Shown: in pieces, positions 1-11,759 of the stretch
How positions within the stretch are numbered: the first letter of the stretch is position 1
Layout of the letters: each line of letters starts with the position of its first letter
From: Meandrina meandrites
Lineage: Eukaryota; Cnidaria; Anthozoa; Scleractinia; Meandrinidae
Direction: 5' to 3'
DNA length: 64,000 nt
Assembly (NCBI GenBank): GCA_963693305.1
Contig: OY855906.1
Location: 26,055,289-26,119,288, forward strand
Translations under genes and position numbers: made by a program
The notes under the pieces: model-generated
What the model was told of the DNA's origin: nothing
Seen by the model: the letters and a program-made list of their open reading frames with translations, nothing else
The model's database searches: none

Positions 1-874
1 CACACGTCGCATGCTAATCTTTCCTTGTAGTGTTCTGTAAGTGTTTCAGCAGGCCAAAAGCATTTCAAACGTGCTCACACGAACGCCATGTTTTCAATAG
101 AATTGAATCAGGCAGAGTAGGACTGGATACTGCATTGTGACGTGGAGGTCACGTGTGAGAAAAGAAAAAAAAAGATGGCGATTTGCTCGTGAAAATAAGA
201 GTTCCTCCTGGTCTTTTCACTACTTGTGTAGCCGCTTGGTGGCTGAAGGACATCATTAAGTCTGGATGCCTGCAAATCAAAGCATCTCTCGAAGAACTGA
301 GGGCTGTTCTAACTTTTGTTTTGCACAATAGCGCTGTTTAGGCGCTCGAGTGAACGTTGTCGTACAAAAAGCAGATCGATCCAAGCGGAAAGTCTAAAAC
401 AGTTTTCTTGTCGGGAACTTTGTGAGCGTCAGTTTTGCAGTATCCGCTTGGGTGCTGCGGCAGCAAAGTTGCCGAGAAGCGAGCTGGTTTTAGACTTCTA
501 AAAATTGATTGAGTGTCGAGGGCTGAACCTCCCCTGTCGAAAGATTTTTCGTTGCCTCATTAAACATTCAACGATCGATCGATCGATCAATGCATGCGAA
601 AACCAAGAAGTGTGTGCGATCTTTTCTTTTCTTGATTTTGTGGGATTTTGTACTGTGTGCGATGTGATGATGTAAGGATTGGAGAAGTGAGAGCATATAG
701 CGCTTTACTGAAAGCAGAAGTTAGATGTAATGGGAAACTAACCGACGGAATGTAGTTTTGACAACGTCCGCCACGCATGTCACAGCACGCGTGCCACATA
801 AGCAGAGTGTTGTACTGGCTAATTCAGATTGAGCAAACTCATGAAAATAGTGTTGACCCGAACAACAAAAAATA

Positions 875-985
875 GCTAACCGCAAGCAGACTGGAGTGAA
901 AGCTAACCGCAAGCAGACCGGAGTGAAAGCTAACCGCAAGCAGACCGGAGTGAAAGCTAACCGCAAGCAAACCAGAGTGAAAATA
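875..985. repeat. 27-bp tandem repeat, about four copies
   Basis: Four consecutive copies of a unit of about 27 bp beginning GCTAACCGCAAGCAGAC and ending GGAGTGAAA. The last copy is degenerate. Related units recur at about 5275-5315 and, inverted, at about 5010-5060 inside the foldback element near 5 kb, so the unit belongs to a dispersed repeat family. Confidence 0.9.
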
Positions 986-1012
986 ACCGCGAGAAGGCAA
1001 ACTGCTAGCTCG

Positions 1013-1180
1013 GGGTTAGCGTCTAAATGCTAACCCTAAGCCATTTCCTAACGCTAACCATAAATCCTAACCCTAACGTTAGGGTTAAAACAAAAACCCT
1101 AACGTTAGGATTCGAGTTTAGGGTTAGGGTTGAGGTTTAGCGTTAGGGTTAAAACTGTAACCCTAAAGGTTAGGGTTAAA
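1013..1180. repeat. Interstitial telomere-like repeat in both orientations
   Basis: A cluster of degenerate CCCTAA/TTAGGG units. The left part reads mainly CTAACCC on the plus strand and the right part mainly GGGTTAGGG, so the array is roughly head-to-head with a junction near CCTAACGTTAGG. TTAGGG is the usual metazoan telomere unit. This is an internal degenerate block, not a chromosome end. It directly follows the 27-bp tandem repeat. Confidence 0.75.
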
Positions 1181-1678
1181 ACAACAGCCGGTTAACCGTT
1201 GCTGGTTTCATTGTCTCGAGAAACAAAGGGTTTCTTTTATTTATCGTTTATCAAAGAAAATTCTCAAAGACGCCGCCAGCAAAATCGTTGTTTTTTGCGT
1301 GCGCTATTTCAGGAGAACAAAGCGAAGACCAGCAAAATCAAATACGGGACAATGTTTAAGACATGTACACAAACTCGCATGCGAAATTTGGAGTTGTTTT
1401 GGCAATGTTCAATTTAGCGAAAATTCCAATGTGTCACTTTTCCACTGGACCCTTCAATTCATAGATGCTTGTAGATGACACCAGCCAGTGTAAAATTAAT
1501 ACTGTAAATGTCCAGTATACATGCAAGTTGCATTTACTGTAACAAGAAATGAGACAAGACTGCAATCTTTCTTTTGACAAGAGCAAACAAGGCAGTAGGC
1601 TTTAGGATATCTTAATTAATTTTGCTTAAAATTTACTCATTATTCATCATCAGTGCTTCCTTAACCTGTTGTCTTCAG

Positions 1679-1784
1679 CTTGGAGAGCAAACGAAAGCCT
1701 CGGCTTGGAAAGCAGCCATTTGACATCGAACAGATTGAAAGAGAAAGACCCAAGTTTAGAGATTTTGGACCAGATGGCTACTGA
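1679..1784 (+). CDS. Possible terminal coding exon of an unrecognised gene (partial)
   Basis: A good acceptor (pyrimidine-rich tract ending GTCTTCAG at 1671-1678) is followed by 34 codons to a TGA at 1782-1784. The peptide is highly charged, rich in K, R and E, and ends in FGPDGY. A possible AATAAA lies near 2063. I do not recognise the family and could not identify upstream exons in the window; they may lie to the left. A second frame is also open across the same stretch, so the frame choice rests on composition alone. If real, the gene would be convergent with the ICAD-like gene at 3988-5987. Confidence 0.3.
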
Positions 1785-3231
1785 TTAAGAACCAAACTGG
1801 TGTAACCATAATTACATGTATAATACTTGTTCATGACTTGAGCAATTTTTTTTTTTTGATCAGCCTAAGTGCCTAACCTTTGTACTTGATGTTACTTGGA
1901 CAGCACTGATTGCCATGAAATTTGTTTGATTATGGATTGGAAAGGTTTCAAAGTTACACATGTGCTTTACAAAATTGGTGTTAGTGTGAGCAGTAAGATC
2001 AGTTGACCATCCTTTGTGAGAAAAAAAGTGGTGTTGAAGATTTGTTACATGGTGTGTCTTGGCAAAATAAACTGACTTTTCTGCAACTTGTGATCCCATT
2101 CTTTTACTTGTCTTTTTTTACCACATCTCAACCTTCAATTTGTTCAATGTGTCCATTTTAAACTCAAAAACTTGTTGCTATTTCCATGGTCACTGTTTGG
2201 TAACACAGAAGCCATAGGGTACATGTATGTATACACCTGATTGAAGAAAAGTTGATCCAAATGTTTACTGGGAAATTGGCAAAAATAATAATTATCCATG
2301 AAAAAATACCGTAAACACTGGCAGCCACACGTTTTTACCAAATATCATTGTTTGAAATCAGGGGTGCGGCTTATATGCAAGAACATTATAAGACAGGTTG
2401 CATGCATCATGCTTGCCCTCCCAAAGAAAAAAAATCTTGATAATCAATAAATTGAATAATTACTAAGCTAACCAATGCTGTCTTGTTGTTTATAGTTTAT
2501 GCGTTTCACAGGGTCGGTGTTTTTTCAATCAGGTGTACCGGGTATGTGTTTTCATTACCTTTTAATAGAGCTCTCCCAAACACTAATTCTGTTAAAATTA
2601 TAATTTTCTGTTTCAATACAGTCATTGAATATGTATGGTTTTCAACCAATCACGACTCGAACAGCATCTTATTTTCATTTCTCGTCATGATTTGTGCAGT
2701 ACCTCATAACTCACTTAGTGAGCCAAGACCTTAGAGAATGGCAGCAGCTATATTGCAGGGTGCGCACAGTTTTGAAAAGTCCTTGAATTTCCTTCAACTT
2801 TGAATGAAGTGGGGTTGAAAGCAAATTGCTTTCATAGACTTTGGCATTCTTTTCCGGTGTAAATCAACTTCAAACGCTTTTAAACCCGAGTGTAAAAGCA
2901 GCTAATATAAAGAAAAAACTGAGAGGTGAACTGAAAAATGTAGAGAAGGAGATGGAGCAAACACTTGAAGCCTTAGAAACCTGTTAGCTTGGACTGGGAA
3001 TGTACATTTATATACCATCTGTAAAATTACATTCCTGGTAGGTGCTCCTTGAAAATTCAATTTGGTCCTGGAAAAATGGTTGCAATTTTTGTACCAACCC
3101 TGCATTGTCATATTACCACTAAGGTGCCACCACATGCAAGTGCAAATTCTGTTGAATGTGACATACCCATGGCATGACGTGGGAACCAATCATACTTGCA
3201 TAACTTTGTCATGACAAGCAGTTACTGGCAG
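1785..3231. other. Non-coding stretch, nothing assigned
   Basis: AT-rich sequence without a convincing coding exon or a repeat structure that I can delimit. Short open frames here lack splice context and recognisable motifs. Confidence 0.5.
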
Positions 3232-3234
3232 TTA

Positions 3235-3475
3235 GGGATGTTGGACCATTTTATATTGGGAGGGGGGTTGGACAATTACCAAAACAAATTTCTGCACAGC
3301 AAAAGTAGAGATTCATGCACAGCAAGCCCATTGTGAAGCTGCACAAGGTGAAATGAAAACAAAAATACACAAATACAAGACAGAAAAAAAATCGAGCTCA
3401 GAAATTGCCTAATTCCCCCCCCCCCCCCCCCCCACACCAAAAAATAATAATTATATAAATCAAATGGTCCATCCC
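3235..3475. mobile_element. MITE with imperfect terminal inverted repeats and a poly-C tract
   Basis: The left end (GGGATGTTGGACCATTTTAT) and right end (reverse complement GGGATGGACCATTTGAT) are inverted copies, followed inside by G-rich and C-rich runs; the run at 3415-3433 is pure C. TTA flanks both ends (3232-3234 and 3476-3478). That suggests a 3-bp target duplication of the PIF/Harbinger type, though TA is also possible. No coding capacity. Confidence 0.65.
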
Positions 3476-3987
3476 TTATAGATTAATGTGTGTAGCATAG
3501 GTATGTTAAATTTCCGTACAACAGTTGTAAGGAAAAATTTGAACATACATGTACAGTATTACTGTTACATTGAAAAACAAAGCATATTTTTGAAGCAAGT
3601 AGACAACTAAAAACTTGCAACCAGTATCTGGGAGGCCATGGGTTTGATTCCTGTCAAGGACTCTGCTATTTTCTTTGTCCCACACTCATGACAAATACAC
3701 ATTTCATCTTTATCAAACTATTTTATTCTCACTAAAAAAGATACAAATGTGAGATGTTTTGGAGTTTGCATGTTTTCACGTAGGATTTTGTGGCATTACA
3801 TGGTTTTTCATTTTGTTTCATAAAAATAGAGCTAATTTCTTTTTTGATAACAGAGACAACTGTGCCAAGCTATAACTCCAAAATGGCAGCTTGTTGCTCA
3901 CTATTATCTAAAACATACACTTTAATGACAATCACAGCAAATGCTTCTGATGTGGCACTGGATTGAGCTGTACATTATCTGGATATT

Positions 3988-5987
3988 TCATTCTGCTGCA
4001 GTCCTCGGTCGCTTATTCCCAGACTGACACTGATTTTCAGAACTTTGGTGTTGCTGTGCCCTCTCAAAAAGTTTAAGCAGTTGAGTGGCTTCACGTAACT
4101 GCATCCTTCTGTCCAACTCTTGTTGACATGCCTCCTGGCTGTGTTGAGCTTCAGTCAGACTTCTACCTAGTTCAGTTGCAAGCTGCTCTGTTTCAAGGTT
4201 AATTACATCATAGAGACTTTCATCCGAAAATGAAATGAAAAATGCTGGATCATTTTTAATTCTTATTAAGAGATCAGATGATATCTTTTCTGCTGTTTCT
4301 CCAGCATCTGTTCGGTCAAACTCCATGCTTTCGTTTGTCTCCAAGCTTGCACCGAAACTGCCAGAACCAGATCTTCCTTGACTAGAGCTGAAACCTGTTG
4401 ATTTGGAATATTCAAAAGAGGTAAGAATTAGTTCAAATTATCTGTGTAATACATATATTTTGCAAAAGTCTTACAGTGACAGTACAATAATATAATACAG
4501 AACTGCAATCCATATCGTGCTATAAAATGTTGGGACTTTACCCCTCTTCTAAGAGGCAATGATGGCGTGGAGTGAATCAACCTTTTCACAGTTTCTGACA
4601 CCATCTTTGTTGGGGGGGACAAACACAGCAAATATACAGTCAACATGTGGGAAAAGTGAGGAATCTTATGTCTCATAATTACATGTAACAGAAAATTATA
4701 ATTCTGAAATATTTTTGAATTACAAACTCAAGATACCAAGTAATTAGAATTAAAAGAGTTTACTGATCAAATTTGAGGAATGTAGCCACGCTGGGAAAGA
4801 CGCAATTAAGGATTTCATTTTTACATACATTTAATTTGTCTTAAATCCGGGCCACCGTTCAGACAAGTTTAGAAACATTTGCATGAATAACTGAAAAGGG
4901 TGTGTTTAAAACACAAAATGGCGAAATGATAGTAAAGATAAAAGCCATAGTTATCGGTATGTACTCAATCAATCAACTTTATTCGTTCACAATTTGAAAC
5001 AAAACGAAACTTGCTTGCAGTTAGTTTTCACTCAGGATTGCTTGTGGTTACATGTAGCTTTAATTTGTTGGTTAGGGCAGGACTCTTTAATTTGTTTCGT
5101 TTCTTTTCTTTTCAGGTTTTACTACAGTACATACCTATAATTTTGGCGGGCGTGACGTTTAAAACACGCAATGGTGGAATGATAACAGCCAAAGTTTTAG
5201 ATATGTAGTAAAACCCAAAAAGAAACAAAACAAAACAATTTGCATAGGGTACTGCCCTAACCAACAAATAAAAGCTAACCGCAAGCAAACCGGAGTGAAA
5301 GCTAACCACAAGCAAGTTTCGTTTCGTTTCGGGTTTTAGTACGTACCTATATAACCGTGCATCTTATCTTTAGCATCATTTCGGCATTTCGCTATTTCGC
5401 CATTTCGTGTTTTAAACACGCCCAACTAAAAGTGCAATTTCTTGCTTTCCAGCATAGCTGTGTCCTTCAAATTTAATCAATTAAGTCTTTTGCTAGGTTC
5501 CTTTACCTTGTAATTCATAGAAATTGAAGAATGTTAATTTTCTTTAAATTATGGGGATTCGAACTCCTACCTTTTCCCATAAATTTACTGTAAATCAGAA
5601 ATCGTGAAAAGGTCTATTTGTTGCGTGTCACTGACTCACTGGCCAACTAAACTGTCATGCATATTGTGGTTTATGGAAACATATTAGTCCAAAAAATGAA
5701 AAACAATTTTATACTCAAGCTCTTTACGTACTTTGAGGACCAGGTGTCCACTCGTCTCCATCAGAAACAATCATAAGTTTTGTCTGATCTTCCAGAAAAC
5801 TAAAATACTCTTCTTCATCGATTTCTGTTCCATCACTGTCAAGAAACACACGGCAGCTCGTTGCTAATGCACCTAACTTTGCACTCGCTCTCTCTTTCAG
5901 TTCTTCCAGGCTTTCTGCGACAATCCCTGTAATTTTTGTCCGATTAGAGTTGCAAACTTTATACGGTCGCCGTCGTTTTCCTTCCAT
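3988..5987 (-). CDS. DFFA: DFF45/ICAD-like DNA fragmentation factor inhibitor (two exons)
   Basis: The exons are 5732-5987 and 3988-4394, joined in phase 1 (donor GTACGT, acceptor CAACAG), giving about 220 residues. Residues 1 to about 85 form a CIDE-N domain with a basic start (MEGKRRRPYKV) and the acidic DSDGTEIDEEEYF stretch. A Ser/Gly linker leads to DRTD-A (D115), at the place of the caspase-3 site DETD-S in human DFF45. A helical region (about 130-195) matches the central chaperone domain of DFF45, and the protein ends in a basic tail, KRPR. ICAD family members chaperone and inhibit the caspase-activated DNase until caspase cleavage. Human ICAD-L has 331 residues; this protein lacks its second caspase site and second helical domain. 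ATG 5987 is chosen because the CIDE-N homology starts there. A possible AATAAA lies near 3722-3727. The intron carries a foldback element and a possible SINE. Confidence 0.85.
4900..5422. mobile_element. Foldback element with nested inverted arms, inside the ICAD intron
   Basis: The outer arms (about 4900-4964 and 5338-5422) are inverted copies sharing GTGTTTAAAACAC, an ATGGCGAAATGAT-like stretch and a GTACGTACCTAT-like segment. The inner arms (about 4999-5120 and 5205-5335) are also inverted and carry the same GCTAACCGCAAGCAAAC unit as the tandem repeat at 875-985. The centre repeats the outer motif (GTACATACCTATAA and GTTTAAAACACGCAATGG), so the structure looks composite. No protein is encoded. 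Confidence 0.75.
5551..5660 (-). repeat. Possible tRNA-derived SINE relic
   Basis: On the minus strand, an A-box-like stretch (TTGGCCAGTGAG) is followed about 75 nt later by a good B-box match, GGAGTTCGAATCCCC. The segment between does not fold into an obvious cloverleaf, so it is probably a SINE or tRNA relic, not a functional tRNA. It lies in the ICAD intron, on the gene's strand. Confidence 0.3.
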
Positions 5988-6080
5988 GACAGAAAGTGGC
6001 TTTTCACTGCAACTCGTCCACCATGTTTGATTTGCTGAGGAGCCTAGCCTTGAAACTCTCACCAGTCTACCACAAACCAA

Positions 6081-8141
6081 CCGCCCAACCGAACCTTGTA
6101 CCCAGATTCCCCAGGCAAGCAGGATTATTGATTAGATTCAGGCATTGTTCACACCATCCAGAGGCCGCGATCCTTCTGGTCTGCGCCAGGAAAAACCTGT
6201 TAAACCGCTCTTGCAGAGAAAAAAAAAATCATGAGATATTTGCACTCGTTTTGCGCGTTATTTACACCACTCTAAGAGGAGTTAAAGGATATTATATTTA
6301 TATTGGCCACAACTCGTTTATGTTTTGGGTTCCGCTTTCAAGTGATTGAACACGCAAAGCACCATTAAACACTGTGTTCCTTGATCTGTTTTTGTCCACT
6401 TGATATGAAATGATGCCGGAAGGTAGCAGGGCACTTTCCGCTTAGCCGTTAAGTTAATTTTTTTCCAGATGTCGTGTTAGACAAACCTTCTTCTGGTACG
6501 TTACTGCCGGAATTACAGAAGGAATATTTTAAAGAGGTGCCGCGAGAATTAAACCATTGCTAAATTTACTACTAACCCTGCTATTAAAGTTATTCGTAGA
6601 GGTCTCTTTGTTTTTTTCGGAACAAACAGTTCATAAAACTAGACCAGTTAACAACTTGGCATTCGGCAAAGTTTGAGAAGCAAAAGGCCTCTGAGGTTCT
6701 ACGGTAATGATAATAAAGTTTCTTGAGGCTCTCTCTTCATGAAACCCGAACGAAGTTCGTGAAACCTGCATTTTTGAGCTTTTAAAGCCGCCTCGCAAGC
6801 AGAAAGGGAAAGCGTCATATATCATCGATCGAAAACATACTCTAACAATATCACCCTCACGGCGCAGTTTATTGAAGAATATCTATAACCTCCCAACTCC
6901 GCTTAGTGAAGCGTACACCTATAAATATCTCACGACATATTCAGTACTGATATTTGTACTCCAATTACTCGACAGTGGAGTACAAGTGTCTAAAAATGTA
7001 AATTATAATATTTGTACTGTACAGAGTGACTGGTTTAACGAGTTCCGTGTAATTGTGTCTTTTGTGGGGAAAATTCAAAAACAGTGGAAAGTCAGGATTT
7101 CGGGAAAAGAGAAGTTCGGATAGTAAGTCTCTTATTAGGCCGTTTGAGTGTCTAGTATCGTTGTACATTCTTCTTCGTCGTATTTGTATTTTGACTCTCC
7201 ATAATTTTGAGAGTCTTCCAGTATGTTGGCGCTTGATTATGCACTAAAATGCCTAATATACTATATCAGAAACCCATAAGGATTGAAATGTGTAACTCCC
7301 TATGATTCGTATTGTACAAAGAGTTTGCACATTTGTTGCTATTAAGTACCATATTTGGAAAATCGCGAGAAAAAATTAACCAATCAAAATTGCAATATTT
7401 TGAAAAATTCGTAGCGCGCGCGATGAGCGAGCCCGCGCTCGATGGCGTGTGGCGGAATCTTGTTTCCGAATAAGCTTGGTTGAATAAAGTTAAATTTGGT
7501 TAAATTCTTCTGTTTCATCGTCATTAAGTAGTTTGGACAACATTGGACACACTTAATGAATTCTTTAGTTTCTGTAAGAAACTTACGACGTTTAGGTCGG
7601 AATTCAATCAACTCACCGAAAAAAACATAAATGTTGTTGCCTGTGTCGCTACGTGTATAAAGCATTCTCGTACAAACTCCAGATATGATACTTGGCAAAA
7701 CTGAATATTCAGATACGGTGAACGCGCGTCAGTTACCCGTTTCAACCCCTTATGAGGGTCTGATTATATCAACTTTATTCTAGGGACTGCAGATTAATTT
7801 AATACTATTCTGGGTATTTTATTAGTCGAGCGCGGTCAAATAGCTACTGGGGTTATTTTGGTACCGATCACGTTTCTGACCCTGAAAATAAGAAATGGAA
7901 TACAATGTATAGATATAGATGCGGGAAATACTAAAAATATCTACTGAAATGTATACCCGAGGAAGTATTAAAATAGTAATAAAGCTTTAAGCTTGTGTTA
8001 AAAGGCGAAAATGACAGAAAAACTGAGGGAAAAAAAAAACAAGCATTTTGGCAACAAATGCGCAAAGTATTCATTCCTTTTCGGAATTGACTTTACCAAC
8101 CATTGAATGTAAGTTATGTTCGTATTTTCTTTACAACGATG
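6081..8141. other. Non-coding stretch upstream of the ICAD gene
   Basis: This stretch holds the presumed promoter side of the minus-strand ICAD gene and further AT-rich DNA. A GCGCGCGCGATGAGCGAG stretch near 7415 resembles dispersed repeat DNA. No core promoter motif or additional gene can be supported. Confidence 0.45.
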
Positions 8142-8272
8142 TATAACAATTATTGGATTTGATATTTGTGACATCCAGGATAAGTCTTTGGCATCGGCTC
8201 AAAACACTTACCTCGCGCACTTGACTATTTTGGCTATAATGATAAACCTCATATCATCCAATTATTGTTTAT
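8142..8272. mobile_element. Short MITE with ACAATTATTGGAT ends
   Basis: The left end TATAACAATTATTGGATTTGAT and the right end ATATCATCCAATTATTGTTTATA form imperfect inverted repeats flanked by TA, enclosing about 90 bp. It is too short to encode protein. The TA flanks suggest mobilisation by a Tc1/mariner-type transposase (inference). Confidence 0.65.
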
Positions 8273-9391
8273 AATTGCAACTTGAGATTGGACGCGCCTA
8301 TAGTTGTCCAGCAACCACAAAGAAACTGTATAATCATTTATAGACTTGATCAATTCATTACCTAATCACGTGATTTGTGAAATCTAAAGAAAAATGTACG
8401 TGATTCGTGAAAGTACGGAAATTTGACCCGTGACTCGAGATCCAGATCCCCCTTCCAGACCCTGTTGCAACCGTCCGGGATAAATAATATGTCCAAATGT
8501 TTCGATAATTGATGTAGAAATACGAGGAATACTGGTTTTACGTAATGACAAAAGGTATGTGGTTAGTTTTGTTTAGTTTTTAGTTGAAGGCGTTCAATGG
8601 TATGCGAGATGAGTGATTTTACTGAACCTGTGAAATAGTAACTAAACTTTTAGATAGTATTACACACCAATTCCACTGTTTTCTTTTGTTTAGTTTTGAC
8701 TATTACGAATTAATTGTTACATGTTGTTTCACAGGCTAAGTAAAACCACTCTATAAACATCGTGTAGAAGTAGTGAAAGTGTCTGACTGTATAACCTCCT
8801 AAGAGAAGATATGAAATTTATATTCATTGGTACAGAGTTTAAAGGTGCGTTCGATTGAATACTTCAGAGTATTAAGAGAATACATTGAATAATAACGTGC
8901 TTTGATTTGTATTCTTATTCCAAAATAAAAAGAACGGTATTTTTTCAAGTATTCTGCTCTCACTGCGAATACTCAAAACAAACTATGCTGGAATAATGAC
9001 ATCACAAACCGCCTCGATATGTGGCTTTTTTTTCGAAAGCAAACAAAATGGCGGACGAAAAGGAATAGGGTAATGTCAATTTTAAAAATGACACAAGCAA
9101 GGAAAACGACCCAGGGGGGGGGGGGGGGGGGGTACTCGAAGTATACATGACGGGGGCTCCGACGGAACTTCATTTTTTTTTTTTTTTTTTTTTTTGTATT
9201 TTAATACTTTATTTGATTTTATGGTTTCTTACAAAACATGTACATATTGTTGTTACGAACACACACACACACACATTACACTTACAGGAAACTCGCTACA
9301 CTTCCATTTTCCTATTACACAATACAATACTATAAACTATAACTTACATACGCAGTACAAAGATTTTAACATGTTATGACAGATTATGTTT

Positions 9392-10007
9392 CTACCTCAA
9401 TATACTTGCCCCATTTTTTTGATGGATGGGCCATTTATTATTAAATTGAGCAATCTTTTCCTCAAGTTGATAAATTTTCTTCACTTGTGCTTTGAATGCA
9501 ATAATGGATGGTTTAACCTTATTGCATCTACACGAATATATATATTTTTTTGCAATTAACAAAATATGGTTAACAAACCAATCCTCCTCGTCAGTAATAC
9601 CAAACATTATATCTTTATGATAGAGGGATTTAATTTGGATATTCTGGTGGCCCATCCATTTTATAACTTCTGCCCAAAACTTCTTGGTATAGTGGCAAGT
9701 TATAAAGATATGTTCGAGAGATTCGTCTACTTCCCCGCAAAAAGAACAGAGTGGAGATGAAATTATTCCAACTTTACTAAGGAGGACATTTGTTGCAAGA
9801 CATCTGTTAAGAAGTTTGTATTGAAATTCACGCGATTTTGTGTCCAAAGCAACACGATGTGGTAAGCAATATATTTTCTTCCAATCCAATTCACCATCAT
9901 TTCCGAACAAAACATTGTACTTAAGCTGAGCTGTAGGTGGAGTAATGATTCTGTTTCGGAGTTCTTTGTAAATAGTCTTCGAAACGGCCGTACTGATTAA
10001 GACATTA
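9392..10007 (-). pseudogene. L1-like LINE ORF2 C-terminal segment (zinc-binding, zf-RVT-like)
   Basis: About 205 codons without a stop, ending at 9392. The motif CSFCGEVDESLEHIFITCHY gives the CxxC...H...C pattern of the reverse-transcriptase zinc-binding domain near the end of L1-type ORF2. Its upstream continuation is 10796-11182, across the MITE. The uninterrupted frame suggests a fairly young copy, but truncation of the endonuclease and RT parts makes it inactive. Confidence 0.85.
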
Positions 10008-10795
10008 GGGACTTTAAGATACACTACGGCGAGGCGCTACTACGGCTACAGGAAGTAAAATTTCACACAAGATAAGACACTGCGCATGTCAATCGGTCGA
10101 GTCCGGCCGTAGCGCGAAATCTGACTACCTGAGCTAGGAGGTTTTACCGTAGTGGCTAGTACGTGGGTTTAATTCGCTGCTCTGTCCTTTTTCTACGAAT
10201 TTCTCAGCAGTTTCAGAGTTTCAACGCAAAATGTATCCTTTGAAGTCAACTTCAGTCGAATATTTGTCGAGTTTGTCGCTCATACGCTTGTAAATTTTCA
10301 ATTGAATTCGTTTGATGAAAGTGTCGGCATGGCGAAGATAAACATTCTTCTTCAGCGCGAGTTGTTTAAAGTTAAAAGCTTGCTTTGAGAGTTCAGAAAA
10401 GATGCACTTTATCTGGATAAGTATCCGATTAACATTTTGCTTCTGTGAGTGCTGGTATCTTTCAGCTTTTAACTAGATATTCTTTGAGATATTCGTCTCT
10501 TCATTAATCAAATTCTGAAATTTTTATCGTTTTAGAAAGTGTATAGCATAAGCTTTCGTTCAGAACTAATCTGTTGGACCTACCAAAGCAAACAATAACA
10601 ATCTCTCTTTAAGCGAAGCCATTCGGCTGTAAGAAACTAAATAAAAGTGACCTTCTATTCCTTAGACTGTTCTTCTTTGTAGTTTGTTTTGCTTCTTACA
10701 CTAAATTTGGCAGACTGCCGAGACGTACTCTCCCCCAGCCCTTTCCGGTCATGGTAGCCGTATTAGCGCCTCGCCGTAGTGTATCTTAAAGTCCC
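10008..10795. mobile_element. MITE (family A, copy 1) inserted in the LINE, TA target duplication
   Basis: Terminal inverted repeats begin GGGACTTTAAGATACACTAC and continue CGGCGAGGCGCTA at both ends; TA flanks both sides (10006-10007 and 10796-10797). Removing the element and one TA restores a continuous LINE reading frame. A second copy in opposite orientation lies at 60902-62089. No transposase is encoded. The TA duplication suggests a Tc1/mariner-type source. Confidence 0.9.
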
Positions 10796-11182
10796 TATTT
10801 TGCCCGTTTAACTGTAACTGGACTTGATTTTGTAGGTTAAAAGGCTCAGTGCCGGTATAATTATAAGTTTTTAGAAATCTACGATATTCTGTTGGAAGGG
10901 CATCAATGACACAGAAGAGCCTAAATGCATCTAACGGAGAAATATCTAGTTCCCGTAACTTATGTTTTGTAATAAGCTCGTTATTTTCAGAGATAAGGTC
11001 ATCTAATCTACGTATACCTTTATCTGCAGGACTACGGTTATAGACTGATTTGCCATTAATACAAATAGTTTTATTGTTCCATAGGATAATTTTTGAAAGA
11101 TCACCACTATCTTGCCTTGCTGCCGAGCATTCTGCGAAATAATTTAGACACTCTTCATAAAAAGCTGGGAGTTTGACAGGCA
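10796..11182 (-). pseudogene. L1-like LINE ORF2 segment upstream of the MITE
   Basis: An open stretch of about 129 codons, lying in L1-type ORF2 between the RT core and the zinc-binding domain. It is in frame with 9392-10007 once the intervening MITE is removed. The LINE begins at the TSD (11183), so the RT catalytic part is missing from this copy. Confidence 0.75.
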
Positions 11183-11759
11183 GAACTTCATATTGCAAAC
11201 CCAAAAAAATACACAAGCCTGAAATTTTTGACCCAAAAAAATAGCTGGCATCAAAATTTTGTAACCCAAAAAAAATACAAGACTTAAATACCTCAATACT
11301 GATTTATTCAATTAAGCAGAACTTTCTAATGCATGATTTTGCATTAATTAGCTTATTAAATTGGTATGTCTGTGAATGTCTCTTCATCCTCCCTTCTGCT
11401 CCACATTTACAGACAACAAAAACCCGAAATGAAAAGTTCGCTCGGAGATAAGACCCAAAACAATACGCGTATTTTTTTAAGACCTAAAAAGATACATGAC
11501 AGATCTCTTGACCCAAAAAATACCGAGTGTTTAAATTTTCAACCCCCCCCCCCCGCCCTTTCATGTATACTTCGAGAACCCTCCTCCCCCCCCCCCCCCC
11601 CCCCCCTCCTGGGGAAAACGAGCACATGTGAACAACGGAAAAGGGCATTATTTACGTCCCTCCATAAAGAAACAGAGCAACTTTTTAAAACTTTGAACTA
11701 AGCAAGTGTGTGGAGTGATTGTTGTAAGGGTTTGAAAAACCCAATAACGAACACGATAA

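Larger units (their letters stand above)
9174..11182 (-). mobile_element. 5'-truncated L1-like LINE with poly-A tail and 9-bp TSD
   Basis: The copy lies on the minus strand, with its poly-A tail as a T run from 9174. The 9-bp duplication GAACTTCAT occurs at 9165-9173 and 11183-11191. The body is the 3' part of ORF2, split by the MITE at 10008-10795. The TSD plus poly-A tail are hallmarks of target-primed reverse transcription. Confidence 0.85.
9111..11621. mobile_element. Foldback element with poly-G/poly-C termini, interrupted by a LINE
   Basis: The left end is CCCAGG plus a G run (9111-9132), then TACTCGAAGTATACATGA. The right end (11560-11621) is the inverse: TCATGTATACTTCGAGA, then a long C run and CCTGGGG. 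Excluding the inserted LINE (9174-11182), the element would be about 500 bp. Its body has repeated AACCCAAAAAAAT motifs. Non-autonomous; family unknown. Confidence 0.7.

Noticed and set aside
160..340. Open stretch reading DGDLLVKIRVPPG on the plus strand
   Set aside because: It faintly recalls chaperone-like sequence, but there is no start codon and no donor that would join the exon at 1679.
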